In this document: positions 44,251 to 55,480 of the stretch, piece by piece | How the letters are laid out: each line of letters begins with the position of its first letter | Position numbering within the stretch: position 1 is the first letter of the stretch | Assembly: GCA_020284085.1 (NCBI GenBank) | Contig: JACEVL010000341.1 | Coordinates: forward strand, 431,676 to 495,675 | Source of the DNA: Aporrectodea caliginosa | Taxonomy: Eukaryota; Annelida; Clitellata; Crassiclitellata; Lumbricidae | Length of the DNA stretch: 64,000 bases | Direction of reading: 5' to 3' | The notes under the pieces: model-generated | Told to the model about the DNA's origin: nothing | What the model saw: only the letters and a program-made list of their open reading frames with translations | Database searches by the model: none | Program-made: the position numbers and the translations under genes

Positions 44251-46180
44251 TGAATGACCCACAACCAAGTCTCATGGATATTTAAATTTAAATCCAAATG
44301 CTAATCAAAAATATAAAATCACACATGCAATTCCAACAGAACATACAAATACAAATATCCTAAATTAACTAGAAATTAATTACAATACCATTGACATTGA
44401 TGATAATTGTTAACATTTTAATTTCACATTCAACTTTAGCACATGAAAATCCTGCAAATAATGGTTCTTTAAGACGTTGTCAGTGTCACAGGATAAGACG
44501 TGGTTAATCTCGCGTAATGACTCGGGTAAACTTTAAATAACAGCACACAGTTTCGTAATGAAAAATTTGAACTGCTTGCTGGTGTCCTTCTCATAATTGT
44601 CAAAGTTTGGAGAACGCCCAAAAGATTAGCATAAAACCTAGAGTATTCTAGGTCAAAAACATAGTGTGAGACAAGCAGCAGCAGGGTGGCACTCAGAATA
44701 TTGGTCTTTGGCACTTTAGTCACAGCTGTGTCACCCACAATGAAAATGCGGATAATTATGTCATCGCTCACTGTCAGAACAACGAAATGCAGGGCTCACT
44801 CTCCGCTGGCTGGCTCCAAAGACTGTGCCACAGCATTGTCTGCAATGATCTGAAACGAAGTGCACAACATTCAAAATGACTAGTACTACAGTATATATAT
44901 ATATATCTTCGTTTATTATAACCAATCAGGCTGGCAAACCGCAGCTCAGTACAAACAGGTTAAATACATTAATATAGGAAAAGAAAAGAGGTTGAAAAGA
45001 CCTAGGCATTAGGATCACCGATTAAGTTAAGTTTTGATAAAGGGCTCTATAGGGATAAAGTTTTTGTCATCCTTTGTTGGCAAAATGAAGTCATGACGGC
45101 GCGGCCTTAGGCTATAATGTCGTTTGATTGTTGGTGGAAATAGTCTGCGCAGGACGTGGTCTTCATTCCATATAACCGCCGACAACAGCCGATTATCGGC
45201 CGTACAGTATGTGTAAAAATGTAATAGATGACGTTTGATTGAACATTATGCACATTGAAAGGTAGGCATGAAGACACAGAGAGAAGCAATTGTACAAGTC
45301 ATCATTGTCCTATAGTTTAGGTACACTGGATAGGTTGCAAATATCAAATATGGAAATATATTTGAGCAGTTGAAAATGTTTCAATTTTAGTTTATAAAAT
45401 GGATTGAACATTCAACTAATGAAACTGTTATATTATCCTTAAAAAGAACTTACATTCAAGAGTAATTTGCAAACCATGATTATTAATTATTTGTTTTCAC
45501 CATGGCACACTGAATTGCCCCTTGCATTTTGTGTTAATTTATAGTAATGAGAAATTGTGATAAAAATTAGACCACAGAAAACTTTCTGAATCAACGGTCA
45601 CTGACCTTCAACACAACTATTACAGAGAAAGCTGGAAATGCTGGCCTCTTTCCTTCTCACTTCCCTGGCTGAAACGTGTCTCGTGCTCTACAAGTGAACT
45701 GCACGAGTAACATTCGGCCAGCACCCTATACAAAAAGAGACTAGACATATAATCGTAATCGTAATAATCTCCAAACTTCTAAAACACCACTCGAAAGCCT
45801 GTTTTGAGATTTATGTGTTGTAAAGAGACTTTAGGGATCCAATCTATTATCTATTTTAGCAGTTAACACTGTCTACTAAATAATGAACTCTAACTTCAGC
45901 ATTACATTTTTTAAGCTGTGAAGAAACAACAAAAACAAGGAAACACATTTAATTATAAACTTTACAAATTCCCAAATGCTATCAGAAGCATGTTAAATAA
46001 CATCAAATTCAGGCAGTAAAACAACACTACCGACTACTTCAATTGTTATATTTCTGTGCTGCGTACCCGCATGCCACTCTGAAATTTGCTTCATGCTGAT
46101 GTGATCTGACCCAACGATTCCTGAAATCTGAGAAGAAATTGGTCCCAACAAACAATAATCACACCGAAAGCAGTTATTAT

Positions 46181-46290
46181 CCATGTGAAGTGCTAAATGG
46201 GTATGCATCCATGTTATTTGCTAAATGGGTTAATATCCATGTTAGGTGCTAAATGGGTTATTATCCATGTTAAGTGCTAAATGGGTTAAT
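46181..46290. repeat. Tandem repeat, about 32-bp unit, four copies
   Basis: The unit is ccatgttaggtgctaaatgg plus gttaatat, with small changes. Confidence 0.85.
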
Positions 46291-47339
46291 TACATTTCAT
46301 CAATGAAACCGAGGTATCAGAAGTTGCGATATTACAAAGACTATAGCGTCTTAGACTGATTTAGAGTACATTGCAATTTGCTATTGAATATTATGACGTT
46401 ACGTTTGCACATTTCGTGCGGAGACATACTCACGCTTGTGTAGTTTTACAACAATTTTAAGCACATAATGAACCTGTCCAAAAGATTTCTAGTTTCAGCA
46501 GTATCTTTGAAAATAAAACTTCACCATATAGTTCAAAACATAACCGCCATTCCGCCAAGAACGAATGTGGGTCTTGTACGTAGACTTCATTAATATTCAT
46601 GACCCTATGGAAACAATGCGCCTCGATAGGCGCATGGTTTAGTTTGCTTTGCAAACTGAAAGAACATAATTATCATAAACAAAACGAAACATTAGAACTT
46701 ATTATAATATCTAAATTTCTAAAATATATCTACTGCGATGCCTGACTGAATACTTAACACAACCTTAGCGAACTATTTATGGACAGATCACCAATTCGCG
46801 GACGAAGACGTGATTAATATTCATCATGTCGTGGTCAAAGATTGAACGCATGCGTTCAAATATCGCAGCCCAACGCGTCCTTAATTGAACGCCGGTGTTC
46901 AAAATATGCAGCTCCAACGTACACTAAGTCTTGTATTCAACTTACTTCACGTAGGCCTACAAATGCTATAGGAATATGAATGTTAGGCTATTCATGCCAT
47001 TTATAGGCTAATTGTTTTTGATCGTATACGCTTTAATGTTACATGTCGATTTTGATTGTTAGCTTATATCGCGCCATACCGTGTTTAGCAGTATTCTGAC
47101 TTGATATCGATAAATTTTTTAATTATTTACATAATGAATTCTGCATTTCTAAGTATTATGGAGAATTTTTCTCTTAGTCCTATTTTCAGTTTCAGCGTCT
47201 TTGACGTACATGTATGTTGTCCGTAACTTGAACACGCGTGTTCATATTTCTGTACACCAGTGTTTAGTTATAGAACGCGTCAGATGTGCTGCCGGATGCG
47301 TCCGGCGTTCTGAGGATTTACAGGGCAGTAGGTCCAGAT

Positions 47340-48055
47340 AAACTGTGCTAATATATAGACAATATACCACGAACTAGAAAACAGCAAGAGGAAGTTCCAT
47401 GACATGATGGCGGCAAGTCATCCAGGTTAATTCTTGCGCCCCTGAATATATTGGGTATCGAGATTTCCGCAAAGCTCGGTTTTTCCTCCCATATCCAAAA
47501 GATTTGTGTACGGGCCAAGCAATCTCTCCACGCCCATCGTATTTTAATCTCGCATGGGCTCTTGGGAGTCAGGTTATATGATGTGGTCCGGTCCACCACT
47601 GTCAACCGAATGCTTTATTGATCCCAAGTGTGGTGGGGCTTTGCCAGCAAACAGGAACGTGACTCTCTAAGTGCTGTGGTCCGCAAGCTGGTACGCTTTG
47701 GCTTCCTACCAAAATCTTTCCCCACTTTTGAGGAACTCTGTAAAAAGCCGACCATGACCTTTTTAGAAATATCTTAAATAATCCCGGACATATCCTTCAT
47801 TACCTACTACTCCCTGTCCTATATACTGGTCACGATTTGCGCCCACGCTCACATAACCGTGTTCTTTCTAGATTTGATTCCTTCACCAGGCGTGGTTTCC
47901 TGGCTAGGATGTTGTACAGCTAAGCCATATAGTGTTTTTTAGTTTACTATTTACTAACTTTTCGCTACTATTTGATAACTTTGTATAACTTTGTATGTAC
48001 AGCGCCGTGCGCTTGCCAGCGTTTAATAAAGAACACACTTACTTTACTTACTTAC
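47340..48055 (+). pseudogene. Non-LTR retrotransposon C-terminus with (CTTA)n tail
   Basis: The plus strand reads LGIEISAKLGFSSHIQKICV, then AKQSLHAHRILISHGLLGVR, VWWGFASKQERDSLSAVVRK and LVRFGFLPKSFPTFEELC, then NNPGHILHYLLLPVLYTGHD. It ends with gtttaataaagaacacactt and a (CTTA)n tail at 48032-48058. It has the same protein layout as the minus-strand fragment at 16335-16990. It carries one in-frame stop (Tyr-stop-Ser before the QVWWG block) and frame changes. Confidence 0.78.
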
Positions 48056-48059
48056 TTAA

Positions 48060-49620
48060 ATTCGAATTCTCAATAAAAGTGCAGGCATCATTCTTCAGGC
48101 GAGTGTTGCTGGCAGTGATCCACGAACTAGACTACGAAGTCCGAAGATCCCAGTCATCCAGAGTCCTCAGGCAGGCTTCAGCTTGTTCGTTACCAGTTCT
48201 GCAGCCAATTTTTGGAACTCCCAGTATATATCTCTTCTCCGTCACCTATGACTAGTATACTGCAAGTCTGTCACCAGCTCCTCATGGTTCTTGTAGTATG
48301 ATCAGGGCCGTAGCGAGGCATGTGCCAACGGTGCCACGGCACAGGGCGCAACTCAAGAGTCGGCGCAAATTTTGGGGCGGAATGATTTAATTACTAATTA
48401 GTTGATCTTGAAATATGAAATATACATTATAACTGTAATAAAATTAAATAATAAATCTGGCATAGACCAAAATGGATGCAGAAGCCAAATAGAGCGAACT
48501 GCCGTTATTTGTGGATAATTATTGCGATACTGCGCTGTGGAAAAGCGAGCGAAAGAACGCGTATCTTTAGGCACGTAGATTAGCCTATAAAACGAGGCGA
48601 GGCACTGAGCAGAGGTTCTTAGATGATTTTGCATGTAACATCCGTGCTTACTGAAAAAATGCATTGTTAATGAATGGACGTTAGCTAATTCGATCCCGAT
48701 GAAAACTGTAATTTTGGAAAAGACAGATAATTTAATCAAACGGACTGATAAATATAATTTTAGCGTAATTGAATGTGGAACCAGTGAATTTCTTTTAATT
48801 AAACTATAGGCCTAATCAGAAATAGCGAAATTGTGGATGTTGATCGAGTTGTCAATGCCAGCTAATGCAGAGCTAGATGATTTAATCCAGAAAATTGTAC
48901 AGCGGCAAGAAGAAAAGACAGAAGTGCTAATAAGTATAACAAGTAGGCCTAAGACAGGGAGTGAACACCAGACCGATTTTGAAATTACTGTTGTAGGGAC
49001 GAGAAGCCCAATCAGAGCGGGCACTTCTGTCGCCACCAAAGCCAATCGTAGGCTCTAAGCTCGGCCTAGTATTTGAAGAGCTGACAGGCATAGCGGCTGG
49101 TGACGCTATAGAAGTCACTGTAGAGGCCCGGAAGGGGCGCACGCCTGCTTCATAAACCCGTGTTAATTAGGCCTACATGATGGGACAACCATGCCTTACG
49201 GTGGGGATTCGAAACCGCGGGAAGTCGAATCATTTCCTCATGGAACGTATACCCAAACCTCCGGCCCTGTCCTCAACGTCCCTTCACAGCAAAATAAATT
49301 TGATGTGACTAACATGAAATGTTAATAGAAGCACATAAACGTCGTTTCTATTTTCTTTAAAAGACAACGCCTTCTATTATATTCGAGATAACAAATTTGG
49401 TCGTTATTGGTTAAGTTGATCTTTGACGGGTGGGGCGCTAGATCTACGCTTGGCACAGGGCGCAGTTATAGCTTGCTACGGCCCTGAGTATGATTGTCGG
49501 ATGGAACCTTTGTTGGAAGATGGGACCCAGACAGTTTTTTCTGTGCCCTACTCTATAAGCCAAACTTCAGCACTGCTTCTTGTCTTTGCCATTAGTGTGT
49601 TTATGAGCTATGTCAAAAAC
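48060..49620 (-). pseudogene. Transposase of the 8.2-kb element, N-terminal half, interrupted by a MITE
   Basis: To the right of the MITE (49490-49620) and again to its left (48302-48060) the minus strand reads YYKNHEELVTDLQYTS, then DILGVPKIGCRTGNEQAEAC and WITASNTRLKNDACTFIEN. The second and third strings correspond to the L-x-V-P-K and T-A-S-N-T blocks of the same family that forms the 4.0-kb element. The next expected block (a C-x-x-x-H box) is missing at the foldback/LINE insertion, and the family sequence resumes at 43128. Confidence 0.6.
48303..49486. mobile_element. hAT MITE, copy 2, perfect 8-bp duplication
   Basis: Inverted ends cagggccgtagcgagg and gcttgctacggccctg. The flanks agtatgat at 48295-48302 and 49487-49494 are identical. 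It is 1184 bp long and aligns with copy 1 at 3952-5070. No transposase is encoded; a 76-codon frame at 48831 is not recognised. Confidence 0.92.
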
Positions 49621-50952
49621 TCTACAGTCAACTCTCTTCAATTCCTAAAATTCACCAATGTAATAATAAATCTGACTAAGTACAAAGGTTTAGAGTTCTT
49701 AATAGCAATTTTAAAAATTCCAACATTTGCATGCTACATCAAAGGATAGTTAATAATGTTAGATTGGTTTTTCTAGACTTCAGTTTAAAACAACGGTTCA
49801 AAATTAAGTAGCAAGCGGTTCTAATAATATTTTCTTGAGCAGATAACAGTCAATAATTTCCACTATGCCATGGTATTATCAAGAGAATGTTTGGCGACCT
49901 TGAGCGACCTCTAAAAATGCTCCAATCTGCTTCAGATTTGGTCCACATCTTACTTAGGAGAGGTAGAACAGATTTAGACTTGTGGAGCAAAGTTCTGCTA
50001 AAGATGAAATTTTACATTTTTACCACCCTAGTGTTTCTCCATCTCTCTATGCTGTCTTTTGTGAATTCTCCACTCATTGTAGATCTTCTCAAGCCGCCAT
50101 CCGATGCAGAGGATGGGTTTCCTCCCATCGCAATCGCCGGGTGTGGAGGAGATGGTGGGTGCAGCTGAGGAGCGACTGCTCCATGCAGTAATAAGGAATT
50201 AATGCCATGTCTTACGAGGGTTATTTCCGCAAGTTGTGCAACGACGGTATAACCTCCGCCGAAGAGGTCGTGACTTTGAACTGCCTGCTAAGGACGCGAA
50301 GAACTTTATCTCACGTGTAATTTACAAACGCTTGCCCTAGGTCTCACCTGACTATATACCTGACTGTTTTTGTCCTCTAATTAATTATTTAATTATTTCT
50401 TTCTATCGTAACAGAAAATAAAACGAATATCTATCTATCACCCGATTGCATGTTGCATTGTTGTCATAGGCAAGTGAGCTTTATTTGAAAAGGCTGGAAC
50501 TGTTCCAACTGTCATGCGTGCACTTTCTCGAACAGTTTTGCCATTGACTTTTAACATATGAAAAGCCTTTTCATTAAAGCAGCCTTGCACTATTTATTTA
50601 CTTCTCAGCTCCAAATTTATATATTTATTATTTAATCGTTGATTTATAAAACCAATCATCAGAGAACAAAGTATCCAACTATCCGTGGTACACGACACTC
50701 CTCACATATTGCAGTAATCAAATAATATGCCAGAGGTGTTCAACTTTCATCCAGCTCTTGAAAAAAATATAAAGTTGATTTTTACGGCTTCAATGATGCA
50801 TATTGTTATGCAAAATTTGAGTTTTCATGTGGCACCCCTAAATAATGGAATATTTTAAAAAGATTTTGCACATGAGTTTCTACTACCAATACGAACAGAA
50901 CTGGGGGATGTCCCACGCATCATAAAAAATAACTCTTTTCGTTGCCACCCTA

Positions 50953-51175
50953 GTATGTATGTATGTATGTATGTATGTATGTATGAGCACTTGTTATAGC
51001 GCCCCTTCAAGATTTCTAGCCTCCCGACTACAGCGCGGACACTGAATCGGAGTTTAACGCCGAAGCGCACGAGCAATTGCGAGTGAAGGACTTGCGGCGG
51101 CTTGACGTGGATTCGAAACCGCAACCCTCCGGCTGCAAGGCACCGAACATACCCCTACACCACCGCGCTCCACGT
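50953..51175 (-). mobile_element. tRNA-derived SINE with (TATG)n tail
   Basis: On the minus strand the head starts at about 51175: ggagcgcggtggtgtagggg (A-box region), then gcggtttcgaatccacgtca (B-box). It ends gcgctataacaagtgctcat followed by a (CATA)n tail at 50953-50987. Its tail abuts the right end of transposon copy C/D, and the same arrangement is seen at 11940-11966 beside copy A. Confidence 0.8.
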
Positions 51176-51184
51176 ATGGGCACC

Positions 51185-51262
51185 AGCTTATTCACCCCGG
51201 GGGGTTATTGTCCCGGGGGTAAGTGTGCGGGGGTTATTGTCCGGGGGTAATAATTATTGTCC
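51185..51262. repeat. G-rich short repeats (gggggttattgtccggggg)
   Basis: Three diverged units of cgggggttattgtc with ccggggggttattgtcccgg at the left. A possible terminus of an unrecognised element. Confidence 0.5.
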
Positions 51263-51302
51263 TAGAACCTAATATAATATAACCACCGTCAATAAGTTCG
51301 TC

Positions 51303-51698
51303 AATAATTTGGTGAACGTGTAGTTTAGCGTCGTAAATTATACTCCATTGCATGGGTTTCGGCGTTGGTCGAAAACAAGTTGGATTGACGAAGCGAAATC
51401 TTGCTAAATAGAAGTCGGATTTATGAAAATATTTGTCCCTAAATAGAAGAGGGTCTGATGAAAAGAATAATGCTTGAATAGAAGCTGAATTACGGAACAT
51501 AATTCTTCATTAACTAAAAGTTGTTTTGAGAACAAATAATTTCTGCTTAAATAGAAGTTGGACTGATTAAACGAATTTTTGCCTAAAGGAAGCTGGATCG
51601 ATTAAAAGGATTCTCGCCAAAGTAGAAGTTGGATTGATGAAAAATAATAATGCTACAATGGGCTAATGACGCTAAACTACACGTTTACCAATAATTTT
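51303..51698. mobile_element. Short foldback element: 30-bp inverted ends around tandem repeats
   Basis: The arms aataatttggtgaacgtgta plus gtttagcgtc (51303-51332) and gacgctaaactacacgttta plus ccaataattt (51668-51697) are inverted copies with few mismatches. The interior is a series of degenerate units of about 40 bases resembling aaatagaagttggattgatg plus aaaagaataatgc. Confidence 0.75.
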
Positions 51699-51950
51699 AT
51701 CGGTTTGTCACGCTTAGTCTAGGCTATCGGTGCGAAGCTAATAACTGGTATAACCCTTAGAGGACTGTATTAGAAGAGAATGAAGCTAAAAGTTTCCTCG
51801 ATTTCCAACAACGTTGTGGATCTACATAAATTTTTGCATGCGAGTTATACATAGAACAACATAGGGAGTAACTGGAAGCAGTGCTTGCATGAAGCTGTTG
51901 TTACGTATAACCACCGCACGGTGTGCTGCCTCGTACAACACACATCATGA

Positions 51951-52825
51951 CAGTGATATTTTACTTCTCAAAATAATTCCTAATTTAGTTTTAATTCAGT
52001 TCTGTGTCCTTGAATTTTACTTCTAATTCTAATTTTACTTCGCAAATAATTTTACTTATCATTCCTATTTTAGTTCTCAATTAATTTTACTTCTTTTAGT
52101 TTTCAAAATAATTAGTAATTTCAGTGCAGTAAAAAGTATTTTAACGTTACTACATGCTCGTATAAGATATCTTTGTTCAATTTCAAGAACACTCTCATTA
52201 TCAGAGATTTTTTCATGCGATTTCTTCGTCCATCAGTCAAGATTCCACATACAAAACTAATTCTTTTCACAAAGGCCTGTGAAGCTGACAAAAGATCCTC
52301 TGCAATGTTGCAATTTTGCTGTACGAAGTTCGCCTTTCCTTCCAGAAAGCAAGAGGATTCCTAGTATCATTCTCCATTATGTCTGCCAAATAACGATCCA
52401 TCTGAGTTGTTACACAATCTTGGTTGCTGCTGCTGCTGGACAATGTTGATGTTGTTTGTGACTTTAGTTTCATGTTGAGCAATTTAAAGTTCTGCAGTGC
52501 AGGTGAAACTGTGCTTTAACGTTTACAAGTAATCTCTTATTTTCGGGACCTACAGCGACACTAGCTGGCATATCTGCTGCATTGTTAGACTTACGTTTCA
52601 CCCTTTGCTTCATCTCAACTTAAGGGCCACAAGAAGTAAAATGATTTTACTTCTGAAAATAATTCCTAATTTCATTCATAATTTTAGTTCTGCAAATAAT
52701 TCATAATTTAATTCCTAATTTCGTTTTTGAAGCAAAAATAATTCCTACTTTTACTTCTAATTTTCGTTAACGAAATCCTTTATTTTTACTTCTAATTTTA
52801 GTTTTCGTTAACGAAAATATCACTG
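51951..52825. mobile_element. Short hAT element with perfect 8-bp duplication
   Basis: Ends cagtgatattttacttc (51951) and, inverted, aaaatatcactg (52825). The flanks catcatga at 51943-51950 and 52826-52833 are identical. It is 875 bp long, and both ends are filled with taattttacttc-like repeats. No transposase is encoded. A related element with similar ends is at 62237-62777. Confidence 0.92.
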
Positions 52826-52856
52826 CATCATGAACAGTTGGACACCCACGCAGGAA

Positions 52857-52920
52857 AGTGGCATAGAACCGCGTTCCATTGTTGCGCTGTCGACACAATG
52901 GAATGCGGCTCTATGCCACT
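52857..52920. repeat. 26-bp-arm inverted repeat (strong hairpin)
   Basis: Arms 52857-52882 (agtggcatagaaccgcgttc plus cattgt) and 52895-52920 pair with two mismatches around a 12-base loop containing gtcgac. A fragment of the same sequence (atctatgccaccgtcgtctg) occurs at 40237-40265. Confidence 0.85.
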
Positions 52921-53129
52921 TTGTCGTCTGCGGCCACCGGCCTAATGCATTAGAATTAAGAGTAGGCCTATAAATCCAGACGGTGCGCTTTTGTAGCATA
53001 TTATAAAACTGAAGACTCTCTTGTCACAAGTTTTTAAAGGCCTGTGTTGGTTCAGTGGTCGCGCATTTTGTTTGAGGGGCTGGAGGCTTATGTGAGGATA
53101 AATTTTTGGTTCAAAGGATGAACCTTGAA

Positions 53130-53607
53130 TAAGAAATGGCTTCTATTGTGCCGTAATTGCTTGGAGGACGTCTGGAAGGCGTTGCTGGAACTGGTGGAGT
53201 CTGTGTTCGGTGGGAAACGGCTTATATTGCGCCAAAACCTGTGGAGGTCGTCTGGAGGGCGTTGCTGGAGCTGGTGGTGTCTATTTTGAGTAAGAAGTAA
53301 CTATGATGCGCCAAAACCGCTAGTTTGCATACTACCGTACGTACTGGAATTCCAACCTTTATACCGCTTCTTGCTGGAAACGACAGTAAACAGGGATAAC
53401 ATGATCAAAATATGAACTTTCAAGCGATTTTTAAAATGTTTCCAAATATATTTCCAACTTTCCAACTTAGTAGCAATCTTTTGTCACAACGTTAATAGCA
53501 AAATAGGCGGAATAACATAGAAAAATAGCTTAGGAACGGCCAAAACACCATCAGATCATTATAGAAATGCCCACAAGTGAGTAGTCGCCAACTTTTTGCC
53601 ATGACTG
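53130..53607 (-). mobile_element. Tc1 terminus with inverted copy of the 90-bp minisatellite
   Basis: The right end ttttgccatgactg at 53594-53607 is followed by TA and is the inverse of the Tc1 terminus at 24429. At 53145-53335 lie about three units of the minisatellite seen at 25545-25900, here inverted (ctggaaggcgttgctggaac). No transposase remains. Confidence 0.7.
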
Positions 53608-53609
53608 TA

Positions 53610-54049
53610 CATGTATATAATTATCTAAAAGTTTTCAATGTCAAAAAACTTTACGTCTTAAATCAGGCGGAACCCAGTAAAGCACAATTAAACCATAATT
53701 ATACACTTCAATTAGTCGCATACCGGCGTTTGTAAACTAGCATATATTATTATGGTCTTTAAATAAGTTAGCATGCCTTCATTACCAACATGAGTATACA
53801 CGGTGATTGGATAAAGCGACCCCCGACATCATTACTAACATTCAAAATAAATAACAATGACAATTTGATCAAAATTTGGAAGGCAACCATTAAGCTGCCG
53901 TGTTTGACGCCATAAGTGATAATTTGTGTACAAAGTGGCCAGTGATAACAGTCAAAACTGAAGAGCCCTGGATTAAGCAAGGAATCCATCGACACCTCGG
54001 CCAGAACAAGGTAGCCGAATTCATATGCATACGACTTTGCGATGGGCAT
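53610..54049. other. No gene recognised
   Basis: Unassigned DNA between the Tc1 end and the TACCCG repeat. Confidence 0.4.
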
Positions 54050-54200
54050 GGAAGCTAGAGGACTGCGGGTAGAGCATTTTTGCTACCCGACCCGTACCCG
54101 TAACACAGGACCGTTACCCGTGCCCGTACCCGACCCGTGGTCAAAATTACTACCCGACCCGACCCGTACCCGCGGGTATACCCGTTACCCGTACGGTACC
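54050..54200. repeat. TACCCG-type repeats, left member of a pair
   Basis: Several cgacccgtacccg units and cgcgggtatacccg. Similar sequence in mixed orientation stands at 58680-58820. Such repeats form the ends of some hAT elements, but no target duplication was seen here. Confidence 0.5.
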
Positions 54201-54289
54201 CGCCACGTCATTAGCACGCCTTCTCACAGTCCCAGTCTCTACCGGGCTAATAGGCTTACACCTCAGTATGAAGTAATAATAAATTGACT

Positions 54290-54713
54290 GATGATGATAG
54301 TAGCAGTAGTAGTAGTAGTAGTAGTGGTGGTGCTGGTGGTGGTGGTGGTGGTGGTGGTGGTGGCGGCTGTGGTGGTAGTGGTAGTAGTAGTAGTAGTACT
54401 GGCAGTGGTAGTGGTAATGGTAGTTGTAGTGGTGGTAGTAGTAAAGGTAGTGGTCGTAGTAGTAGTAACTGTTGTAGTAGTAGTGGTTGTGACTTGTAGC
54501 AGTAGTAATAGTAGAATTAGTAGTAGTAATAGTAGCAGCAGTGTTAGTAGTAGTAGTGTTAGTAGTAGTAGCAGTAGTAGTAGTAGTGTTGGTAGTAGTG
54601 TTAGTAATAGTGTTACTAGTAGTAATAGTAATAGTAGTAGTAGTAAGTAGTAGTAATAGTAGTAGCAGTAGTAGTAATAGTAGTAGTAGTAGTAGTAGCA
54701 GTAGTAGTAATAA

Positions 54714-54791
<78 letters not shown>

Positions 54792-54813
54792 CAGCAGCAG
54801 CAGTATAGTAGCA

Positions 54814-54870
<57 letters not shown>

Positions 54871-55480
54871 CAGTAGCAGTAGCAGTGGCAGTAGCAGTAG
54901 GAGTAGTAGTAGTAGGAGTAGCAGTAGCAGTAGCAGTAGCAGTAGCAGTAGTAGTAGAGGATAATGGTAGTAGGAGTAGGAGTAAATGGTGGTAGTAGGA
55001 GTAATGGTAGTGGGAGTAATGGTAGTAGGAGTAATGGTAGTAGGAGTAGGAGTAATGGTAGTAGGAGTGAGGAGTAATGGTAGTAGGAGTAGGAGTAATG
55101 GTAGTAGGAGTAGGAGTAAAGGTAGTAGTAGTAGTAGAGTAAGTGGTAGTAATGGTAATGGTAGTAGGAGTAATGGTAGTAGGAGTAGGAGTAATGGTAG
55201 TAGGAGTAGGAGTAATGGTAGTAGGAGTAGGAGTAATGGTAGTAGTAGTAGGAGTAATGGTAGTAGTAATGGAGTAGGAGTAATGGTAGTAGGAGTAGGA
55301 GTAATGGTAGTAGGAGTAGGAGTAATGGTAGTAGGAGTAGGTGTAATGGTAGTAGGAGTGGGAGTAATGGTAGTAGGAGTAGGAGTAATGGTAGTAGGAG
55401 TAGGAGTAATGGTAGTAGTAGTAGGAGTAATGGTAGTAGTAGCAGTAGTAGCAGCAGCAGCAGTATTAGCAGGACAAGAG
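54290..55480. repeat. 1.2-kb GTA-type simple repeat and GGAGTAATGGTAGTA minisatellite
   Basis: The left 660 bases are mostly (AGT)n with g/c interruptions. From about 54960 the repeat becomes taggagtaggagtaatggta units of 15-24 bases. Because all units are multiples of three, long homopolymeric frames are open on both strands (Ser/Val plus; Leu/Tyr/Thr minus). I do not treat these as genes. Confidence 0.95.

Larger units (their letters stand above)
43131..47325. mobile_element. Foldback-like element with CpG-rich gaacgcgtcc modules at both ends
   Basis: The left end (43131-43560) carries three copies of cactaatagaacgcgtccgg at 43181, 43273 and 43415, plus cattaagtttttgaacacta blocks. The right end (46840-47320) carries gaacgcatgcgttc, gaacgccggtgttcaa, gaacacgcgtgttc and agaacgcgtcagatg. 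These modules are rich in CpG and locally palindromic, unlike the interior. The element sits exactly between two adjacent blocks of the transposase gene together with the LINE at 47340-48055. It has no coding content that I recognise. Confidence 0.5.
41805..50030 (-). mobile_element. 8226-bp transposon with perfect 8-bp duplication, nested in copy C/D
   Basis: The flanks gtgtttct at 41797-41804 and 50031-50038 are identical. The element begins tagcgcggtcc and ends taccaccctа-type (inverted tagggtggta), with similar inverted subterminal sequence for about 130 bases, including tttagaggtcgctcaaggtc at 41915-41940 and its inverse at 49890-49915. Decayed transposase blocks lie on the minus strand at 49620-48060 and 43125-42100. 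Between them are a foldback-like repeat, a LINE and a hAT MITE. Confidence 0.82.
40464..50952 (-). mobile_element. TAGGGTGG-type transposon, copy C/D, split by nested insertions
   Basis: The left end is tagggtggtgctcaaaa at 40464. The right end is gttgccaccctа-type, with CCACCCTA ending at 50952; both flanks are GTAT microsatellite. The interior matches copy B up to gactttctgtgtttct (41804) and resumes with gtgtttctccatctctctat at 50031. Without the 8226-bp insert and its duplication it is about 2255 bp, close to copy B (2387 bp). A 345-bp MITE at 41117-41461 and a deletion near 50590 account for differences. Confidence 0.8.

Noticed and set aside
48831..49058. Plus-strand 76-codon frame inside the hAT MITE
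   Set aside because: Copy 1 of the MITE does not keep the frame, and no domain is recognisable.
50953..51175. Possible tRNA gene (A and B boxes)
   Set aside because: The boxes head a SINE with a retroposon tail, and a full cloverleaf cannot be drawn. The same applies at 27887-28111 and 63005-63240.
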